Assembly: GCA_019307545.1 (NCBI GenBank)
Contig: JAFDJI010000182.1
Span: forward strand, 1 to 11,401
Direction of reading: 5' to 3'
DNA from: Deltaproteobacteria bacterium
Lineage (GTDB): Bacteria > Myxococcota_A > UBA796 > GCA-2862545
DNA: 11,401 nucleotides
How positions within the stretch are numbered: position 1 is the first letter of the stretch; the number at the start of each line of letters is the position of its first letter. The notes below the pieces were generated by a model, which was not told the DNA's origin, searched no databases, and saw only the letters and a list, made by a program, of their open reading frames with translations. Position numbers and translations under genes: made by a program. Positions 6,004 through 11,401 of this stretch are shown here, piece after piece.

Positions 6004-7378
6004 GGAGCTGCCGGCAGGCCGCCGCTACCGCATCACTGCCGATCGGATGCAGCGGCTCGTGTCCGCGGGACCGGAACAACGGCTCCGAACCCGGGGTCTG
6101 GGCGGCCTCCAGGGTGTGAAGGAGCTGGGCCCGGCGCTTCTCCCAGTTGCCCAGGCGGCCGTGCACGCCCGCCAGCAGGAACGACGCCGGCCAGAATCCC
6201 GGATCGAGGAACAGGGTGCTGCGAAGACTATGGGCCGCGCGTTGCAGATCGCCCAGCTTCCGGTACGTCATGCCCAGGAAGTAGTGCACCTCGGGGAGGA
6301 GCGGATCGCGCTTCTGGGCCTCCCCGTACGCATGCAGCGCCTGCTCGAACGCATGGACCCGAAGCGACACGTTCCCGAGCGTGACCCAGGCAGGAACCCT
6401 GTCCGGGTTGCTCTGGACCACCTTTTCGAGCACGGCCCGGGCCAGCTTTTCGTCTCCGCTCCGGAGCAGGTCCAGCGCGTGATCGTAGCGTGGCGAGGGC
6501 GCCACGGAGACTGGAGGCGTTCGACGGAAGCGGCTGGTGCGCCGCGGTGTCGGCATCGGCGTCGGGGTCTTCTGGCGCGGAATGAACCGGGTACCTGGCC
6601 GATAGGCCACCTGTCCCTTGATGCCCACCGGCACCATCGGGGCGCGCATGGACTCCGACGAGCCGAGGAAAACGAGCCCATCCGGAGCCAGCCCTTTCAT
6701 GATGTGTTGCGTCGCCGCCCTCAACGCGTCGCCGGTGTAGTAGATGAATGCATTCCGGCAGACGATCACATCCCAGGGAACACACGCGAGAGATCGGGGG
6801 GGAGGATCGTACACCACGTTCTGGCGTCGGAATGACACCCGTTCTCGGATGTGCCGTCGAACCCGATGTCGGTCTCCAACCCGCTCGAAGTATTCCTCCC
6901 GCAGGGCCTTGGGTACACTTCTCAAGCTCCAGTCGGCGTACTCACCGGTACGTGCCGCGCCGAGCGCCACCGCGTCGATGTCCGTGGCCAGGATCTCCGT
7001 GTCTACCCCCTGTTCAGCCAACAACATCGCCAACGAGTAGGCTTCCTCGCCGGTGGAGCAACAGGCACACCAGATCCTCCCGGGCCCGTGGCCTGCATCC
7101 GCGCGTTCGGAGAGCACCTCGGCGATGACCTTGAGCTGCCTGATGTTGCGGAAGAAGAAAGTGTACCCGATGGTCACCGCCGCGATGAACTGGGTGAACT
7201 CCCTGCTCTGGGTGGTCTGGCCTCCGAGCAGGCTCACATAGGCATCACCATCGGGAAGACGGAGTGCCCGCGCCCGGCGCCGGACGAACCGGTCCAGCGA
7301 ATCCTCGGTGCGACTGGGTCGCAGCTCGATGCCGAGGCGCTGGGCGACCAGCGCAGCCATCCGCTTCTGCCAGGTCAT
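5981..7378 (-). CDS. cheR: CheR chemoreceptor methyltransferase with C-terminal TPR region
   Basis: A 465-residue protein that transfers methyl groups from S-adenosylmethionine to receptor glutamates. The N-terminal all-helical CheR part is followed by TIGYTFFFRN (69-78), the SAM-binding core WCACCSTGEEAYSLAMLL (103-120), ILATDID (129-135) and DVIVCRNAFIYY (203-214). A proline/arginine/threonine-rich linker (263-297) leads to about three TPR-like helix pairs (298-425), for example PAWVTLGNVSLRVHAFEQAL and PEVHYFLGMTYRKLGDLQRA. The same CheR-TPR layout is seen in Myxococcus FrzF, where the TPR part controls protein contacts. Its ATG overlaps the CheB stop as ATGA, so translation is probably coupled. 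It is the last gene of the operon and its 3' end overlaps the opposing REC-PAS gene by 23 bases. Confidence 0.93.
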   Translation of the reverse strand: MTWQKRMAALVAQRLGIELRPSRTEDSLDRFVRRRARALRLPDGDAYVSLLGGQTTQSREFTQFIAAVTIGYTFFFRNIRQLKVIAEVLSERADAGHGPGRIWCACCSTGEEAYSLAMLLAEQGVDTEILATDIDAVALGAARTGEYADWSLRSVPKALREEYFERVGDRHRVRRHIRERVSFRRQNVVYDPPPRSLACVPWDVIVCRNAFIYYTGDALRAATQHIMKGLAPDGLVFLGSSESMRAPMVPVGIKGQVAYRPGTRFIPRQKTPTPMPTPRRTSRFRRTPPVSVAPSPRYDHALDLLRSGDEKLARAVLEKVVQSNPDRVPAWVTLGNVSLRVHAFEQALHAYGEAQKRDPLLPEVHYFLGMTYRKLGDLQRAAHSLRSTLFLDPGFWPASFLLAGVHGRLGNWEKRRAQLLHTLEAAQTPGSEPLFRSRGHEPLHPIGSDAVAAACRQLLRERRVA

Positions 7379-8451
7379 TGGGGTCCGCTCCGCAAGGGCA
7401 AGGTTTCTCCTCGCTCGGCGAAATGCCGAAGGGCGGAAGCCACCCGGGGCAGCGGCAGAGCTCGCTGGGCGGCCGCCGATTCCATGGCTGCCTTGGGCAT
7501 ACCGTAGACCGCCGAGGTCTCCTCGTCCTGGGCCAGGGCGACACCGCCCCTGTCCCGGATGATCCGAAGTCCGTCAGCCCCGTCCCGTCCCATGCCGGTG
7601 AGCACCACTCCGAGGGCAGATGTGCCGAAGGAATGGGCCAGGGACTCCAAGAGCACGGTCCCCGACGGACAGTGGCCATTCACACGTCGGCCTCGCTCGA
7701 GCTGCACGCGACCACGCCGGGTGATGGTGAGATGCGCGCCATCGGGGGCAATGACCACCACACCCGGCTCGACCGGGGCACCCGCCACGGCAACGCGAAC
7801 GTCGAGCGGCGTCGTGCGGTCCAGCCAGGCAGCCAGGGTGTTGGTGAATCCGGTCCCCATGTGCTGGACCACCGCGATGCCCGCAGAGAGACCCCGTGGG
7901 AGGTCGGCGAGGATCGTGGCGAGGGCGGCCGGACCACCCGTGGAGGCCACCAGCCCAATCATCCGTCCTGGTACTGCACCCCGAAGTGGGTCGAGTCCCG
8001 CCACGCGGGCACGGTCGCGGCGCCCCCCCGCGACGTGGCGGACCACCCTCACCGATGCCAGGAGCTTGATGCGGTGGGCGAGATCATTCTGCTCGGCCTT
8101 GCTCACCGGCCAGCTCGCAGGCTTGACAACCAGGTCGAGCGCACCCGATCGGAGCGCTTCCATGCTCAGTTCGCCGCTATATCCACGCGGGTCAGCCGTG
8201 AGCACGAGAATGGGGGTCGGGTGGCGTGCCATGATCTGCTCGATCGCCATCAGGCCATCCATCACCGGCATCTGGATGTCCATGGTGACCAGGTCCGGAC
8301 GGTGAGCGGCCACCATCTCGACAGCCTCCTTGCCGTCCCGCGCGATCCCGATGACCTCCAGCTCGGGGTCGCCCTCAATCATCTCTGCGATGAGTTGGGC
8401 AAACAACGGAGAGTCGTCCACCACGAGCACCCGGACCCTGCCGTCCTTCAT
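7375..8451 (-). CDS. cheB: CheB chemoreceptor methylesterase/deamidase
   Basis: A 358-residue, two-domain enzyme that removes methyl groups from receptor glutamates when phosphorylated by CheA. The receiver domain (1-120) has the acidic pair Asp12-Asp13 in VVDDS, phospho-acceptor Asp58 in TMDIQMP, Thr85 and Lys110 (VVKP). A 45-residue linker precedes the catalytic domain (about 163-345). Its triad is visible: Ser170 in VASTGGP, His197 in VVQHM and Asp290 in LTGMGRDGA. Length and order are standard for the family. The start ATG at 8451 has a GGGAGGG ribosome binding site (8461-8467) that spans the end of cheA; the gap to the cheA stop is 6 bases. Nothing is missing, so an active enzyme is expected. 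Confidence 0.95.
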   Translation of the reverse strand: MKDGRVRVLVVDDSPLFAQLIAEMIEGDPELEVIGIARDGKEAVEMVAAHRPDLVTMDIQMPVMDGLMAIEQIMARHPTPILVLTADPRGYSGELSMEALRSGALDLVVKPASWPVSKAEQNDLAHRIKLLASVRVVRHVAGGRRDRARVAGLDPLRGAVPGRMIGLVASTGGPAALATILADLPRGLSAGIAVVQHMGTGFTNTLAAWLDRTTPLDVRVAVAGAPVEPGVVVIAPDGAHLTITRRGRVQLERGRRVNGHCPSGTVLLESLAHSFGTSALGVVLTGMGRDGADGLRIIRDRGGVALAQDEETSAVYGMPKAAMESAAAQRALPLPRVASALRHFAERGETLPLRSGPQ

Positions 8452-8457
8452 CTCCGG

Positions 8458-10704
8458 CTACCCTCCCGGGTGTTGAAGGAACCGACGAACCGTTCGCGCC
8501 AGGGCGTCCTCCCGGAAGTCCGACTTCACCAGGTACCCATCCGCACCCAGCTCCGACGCACGTCGCTTGTCCTCCGGGGACCCACGGGTACTGAGGACGA
8601 CCACCGGAACCTCCCCCTGACCGGAAAGGGACCGGAGCTGCTCGAGGAACCCGAAGCCATCGAGCACGGGCATGCTCAGGTCGGTGAGCACCAGGTCGGG
8701 CCGGTGCTCCTGGACCTTCTCGAGCCCCTGCTGGCCGTTCACCGCCTCCACCACGGCATAGCCCAGGTCCCGGAGCAGGGAGGCGACCATGTCCCGCGTG
8801 AACTCGGAATCATCCACCACCAGGATCGTCTGCTTGCGAGCCTCCTTGGCCTCGGCGGGCTTGGCGCTCCAAAGCGAGCGGAACATGGCCTCTCTCATCA
8901 CCTGCGGTACCCGGAGCATGAGTGCCAGCTCACCCCCTGGCATCGCCACCGTTCCCTGGACCAGGCGAAGTCCATCGACGAAGGGATCGAGGCGACGCTG
9001 CACCATCTGATGCTCGCCCCTGAAGCGCGACACCCGAAGGCCCAATCGCCGCCCCTCGTGAGCCAGGATGATTGTCGGCATGCCGCCACCATTCGTCGGG
9101 GTCGGCGAGCCACCCAGGAGCATCCCGAGATCGGCGAGGGGCGTGCGCTCCTCGTCCCGCTTGAAGACGGTCCCCTGACCAGTGACCTCGACGTCTTCTG
9201 GCTGGACGAGGAGGGCCTGCTCGACCGCATCGGACGGAAAGGCCATGTACGCGTCCCCAACCTCCACCAGCAGCGCGTTGGAGAGCACCATGGAGATCGG
9301 AACGCGCAGCCCGAACGAGGTGCCCATTCCCTTCGTGGTTTCGACGCTCAACGAGCCGCCGAGCGCGGTCACCTGCTTGCGCACGACCGAAAGCCCGACA
9401 CCGCGCCCTGACACATCGGTGACCTCCTGTCGGGTGGTGAAGCCCGACAAGAAGATCAAGTCGGCGGCCCGCTTGTCCTCGAGGATCTCCGCCTCCTCGT
9501 CGTTGAGCAGCCCACGCTCGACGGCGGTCGCCCGGATCCGATCCAGGTCCAGGCCGTAGCCATCCTCCTGCACGGTGATCTCCACCGAGGAGCCGACCTG
9601 CAGGGCCCGGAGCAGCACGCGTCCCTCGGCAGGCTTGCCGGCCCGTTCGCGCTCCGCGGGTGGCTCGATGCCATGATCCACACAATTGCGGACCAGATGG
9701 AGCAATGGCTCCGCGAGCAGGTCGAGAACCTGCTTGTCTACCTCCACGGCCCCGCCCGATACCCCCACGCTGACCGTCTTGCCCTGCTCTCGGGCGAGGT
9801 CCCGCGCCGCGCGGGGGAGGGTGGCGAAGAGCGATGCGATGGGCAGGAAGCGGAGATCCCGCACTGTGGAGTCCAGCGCATCTACCTGAAGTCCGTCGTC
9901 GAAACTCTGCTCCCGCGCCTGGGCCACGAGGTCGATGGCCCCGAGCGCGAGACGTTGGCTTTCCACCAGCAGCTCGGAGAGCTGGGTGATGAGGGTGGTC
10001 AGCTGGACCCGGGTCGCCTCGTTCGGGTCTCGGAGAGTGGCCATCACCGATCGGCCGCGCTGCAGGGTCGCGGCCGAGTCCACCGTAATCGCCATGAGAT
10101 CCCCGAGTGTCCGCTCGGCACGGGCGTGGCGGAAGACCAGATCGCCAGAAACCTCGGTGAGGCGGTTCAGCTTCTTCAGGCCGACGCGAAGAAAGGCATC
10201 TCGCTTCCGACCCTGTACGGTTCGGGGCGCCTCCTCCACCTCCTCCGCCGGACCAGCAGCCGCCACTTCGGGAGGCATCTCCGGGGCCTCCGGGGTCGGC
10301 GCAAGACCCCCGTCCTCGATCGCGTGGACCGCCGCTTCCACCTTGGCGCTGAAAGCGTTGGGATCGAGACCCGGCTCGGGGTCCTCTTGGACCAGCGCCC
10401 CGAGCAGGTCGAACCCCTGGAGCACCAGGTCACTCACCTCGCGAATGATGCTGAAGTCCCGGCGGTGAGCCAGGTGGATGAGATCCTCGGTCTTGTGGGC
10501 CACGACGTTGATGTCGTGAAGCCCCATCATCCTCGCCTCGCCCTTGAGCGAGTGGATGTCCCGCATCACCGTCTCGGCCAGCTCCTTGTCGTCCGGGGTC
10601 CGCTCCAGCTGCACGAAGTCGTTGTTGAGGCGCTCCACACGCTCCATCGCCAATGAGCGGAACATGCCCATGAGGTGTTCGCGGCTGGAGGAGCGAGTCG
10701 GCAT
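8458..10704 (-). CDS. cheA: Hybrid CheA histidine kinase with C-terminal receiver (FrzE-like)
   Basis: A 748-residue kinase. Domains in order: Hpt (about 5-125, phospho-histidine His51 in DIHSLKGEARMMG); an alanine/proline/glutamate-rich linker (133-165) with no clear P2; dimerisation region (about 168-285); ATPase domain (about 286-470) with N-box HLVRNCVDHG (336-345), F-box region FLSGFTT and G2 box GRGVGL (433-438); CheW-like domain (about 472-610); receiver (625-745) with Asp630-Asp631, phospho-acceptor Asp675 (LTDLSMP), Ser705 and Lys727. The G1 box reads EDGYG (380-384) where DxGxG is usual, so the first Asp is a Glu. The ATG at 10704, 4 bases after the MCP stop, was chosen because the longer frame back to 10803 is out-of-frame MCP sequence. 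CheA-CheY fusions of this type (FrzE) often pass phosphate to their own or a separate receiver. It should phosphorylate CheB next door. Confidence 0.93.
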   Translation of the reverse strand: MPTRSSSREHLMGMFRSLAMERVERLNNDFVQLERTPDDKELAETVMRDIHSLKGEARMMGLHDINVVAHKTEDLIHLAHRRDFSIIREVSDLVLQGFDLLGALVQEDPEPGLDPNAFSAKVEAAVHAIEDGGLAPTPEAPEMPPEVAAAGPAEEVEEAPRTVQGRKRDAFLRVGLKKLNRLTEVSGDLVFRHARAERTLGDLMAITVDSAATLQRGRSVMATLRDPNEATRVQLTTLITQLSELLVESQRLALGAIDLVAQAREQSFDDGLQVDALDSTVRDLRFLPIASLFATLPRAARDLAREQGKTVSVGVSGGAVEVDKQVLDLLAEPLLHLVRNCVDHGIEPPAERERAGKPAEGRVLLRALQVGSSVEITVQEDGYGLDLDRIRATAVERGLLNDEEAEILEDKRAADLIFLSGFTTRQEVTDVSGRGVGLSVVRKQVTALGGSLSVETTKGMGTSFGLRVPISMVLSNALLVEVGDAYMAFPSDAVEQALLVQPEDVEVTGQGTVFKRDEERTPLADLGMLLGGSPTPTNGGGMPTIILAHEGRRLGLRVSRFRGEHQMVQRRLDPFVDGLRLVQGTVAMPGGELALMLRVPQVMREAMFRSLWSAKPAEAKEARKQTILVVDDSEFTRDMVASLLRDLGYAVVEAVNGQQGLEKVQEHRPDLVLTDLSMPVLDGFGFLEQLRSLSGQGEVPVVVLSTRGSPEDKRRASELGADGYLVKSDFREDALARTVRRFLQHPGG

Positions 10705-10708
10705 CGTG

Positions 10709-11401
10709 CTACTTGGCCGCTTTGGCGGTGGGGAGACGGAACTCTTCCACCTGGCCCTGGAGCCGTTCGGAGAGTGCGGTGAGCTGGGAAGCGGTGGCGG
10801 CAAGCTGAGAGCTGGCCGACACGGTGCGCTGGATGACCTCGGAGATCTCGTCCATGCTTTGGGTCACTTGTTGGGTACCGCTCTGTTGCTGTTGGATGGT
10901 GTACCGGATCCGCCTCGCTGAGTCCGCCGAGCTGGATGCCCGTTTCGATGCTTCCTCGGTGGCGAGCACCGAGGACCCGGTAGCCTCCCGGATATCCACG
11001 GTGAGCGACTTGATGTCACGGACCGCGCCCATCACGTTCTCCGTGAGTCGCTGCATCCTGGTCGCGACCTGCGAGAACCCTCGCCCCGCCTCCCCGGCCC
11101 GGGTGCCCTCGAGCGAGGCATTGAGCGCCAACAGGTCGGTCTTGTTCGCAATGTCCTTGATGACCTCGAGGACCTCGCCGATGCGCTGGGTGTGTCCGGC
11201 CAACAGGCTGACGCGCTCGGCAATGAGCTCGATGTTGTCGTGGGTGCGCTCGGCATTGTCGAGGACCTGTTGGGAGGATTCCGCGATCTGGGTGGTCGCC
11301 TCGAGGAGTGTCTCCATGGTGCGGAGGGTTTCCTCGACGACGGCCGCTTGCTCACTGGCGCCCCGCTCCTGTGACCTGGAGCTCGCCAGGATCTCGGAGG
11401 A
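10709..11401 (-). CDS. Methyl-accepting chemotaxis protein, signalling domain (5' end beyond the window)
   Basis: The open frame runs without a stop from the TAG at 10709-10711 to the window edge, 230 residues. The internal ATG at 11317 is not the start, since the frame continues upstream with MCP-like sequence (SEQAAVVEETLRTM). The hairpin tip, where CheA and CheW bind, reads KTDLLALNASLEGTRAGEAG then RGF; the usual form is QTNLLALNAAIEAARAGE. This LEGT-type tip resembles FrzCD as I remember it. Both arms are heptad-patterned coiled coil, with Gln/Glu pairs that could be methylation sites (for example TQQVTQS near the end). No membrane segment is visible in the part present, so soluble or membrane location is open. 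The C-terminus (LPTAKAAK) lacks a tethering pentapeptide ending in WxxF for CheR. It lies 4 bases before cheA. Confidence 0.92.
   Translation of the reverse strand, partial: SSEILASSRSQERGASEQAAVVEETLRTMETLLEATTQIAESSQQVLDNAERTHDNIELIAERVSLLAGHTQRIGEVLEVIKDIANKTDLLALNASLEGTRAGEAGRGFSQVATRMQRLTENVMGAVRDIKSLTVDIREATGSSVLATEEASKRASSSADSARRIRYTIQQQQSGTQQVTQSMDEISEVIQRTVSASSQLAATASQLTALSERLQGQVEEFRLPTAKAAK

Noticed and set aside
7264..9411. 715-residue open frame on the forward strand
   Set aside because: It lies antisense to cheR, cheB and cheA, all three of which show full sets of catalytic motifs. Its translation is His/Arg/Pro-rich with no recognisable family.
1..11401. CRISPR array, tRNA, rRNA, insertion sequence or phage genes
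   Set aside because: No regularly spaced repeats, no tRNA-like cloverleaf, no transposase or integrase motif, and no terminal inverted repeats seen on either strand.

Overview
The window is GC-rich (by eye around two thirds) and tightly packed. It looks like a Gram-negative bacterium of the Myxococcota/deltaproteobacterial kind. Three things point that way: a TonB-dependent receptor and an outer-membrane-type lipoprotein; multiheme c-type cytochrome motifs; and a chemosensory operon whose gene order and fusions (MCP, CheA-CheY hybrid, CheB, CheR-TPR) match the Myxococcus frz operon (frzCD-frzE-frzG-frzF). The taxonomic assignment is inference; no rRNA or other marker gene is present.

Left half (1-6003, + strand). 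After the last 11 codons of an upstream gene comes an AT-rich island with a possible promoter. It is followed by three closely spaced genes: a secreted YfiR-like (DUF4154) protein, a lipoprotein with four CXXCH motifs and one CX3CH motif at its C-terminus, and a TonB-dependent receptor. The receptor carries two CXXCH motifs in what should be a barrel loop. Its reading frame breaks near 4507: the genuine C-terminus continues in the next frame to 4738, and about 25-30 residues normally found in such barrels appear to be missing at the join. A two-domain response regulator (REC-PAS with a disordered basic tail and no output domain) follows at 4861.

Right half (5981-11401, - strand). This is a complete set of signalling genes downstream of a methyl-accepting protein that runs off the window edge: hybrid CheA with a C-terminal receiver, CheB methylesterase, and CheR methyltransferase with a C-terminal TPR region. 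Gaps are 4 and 6 bases, followed by a 4-base ATGA overlap, so this is one transcript with likely translational coupling. CheR and the REC-PAS gene converge tail to tail and overlap by 23 bases.

How they may work together. The most unusual content is the left cluster. An outer-membrane barrel with c-type heme motifs of its own sits beside an OmcA/MtrC-like multiheme lipoprotein, with a periplasmic YfiR-type signalling protein and a response regulator. This could be a redox-active or heme/iron-related outer-membrane complex coupled to signalling. That is a hypothesis from gene content only, and the frame break means the receptor may be non-functional in this genome or mis-assembled.
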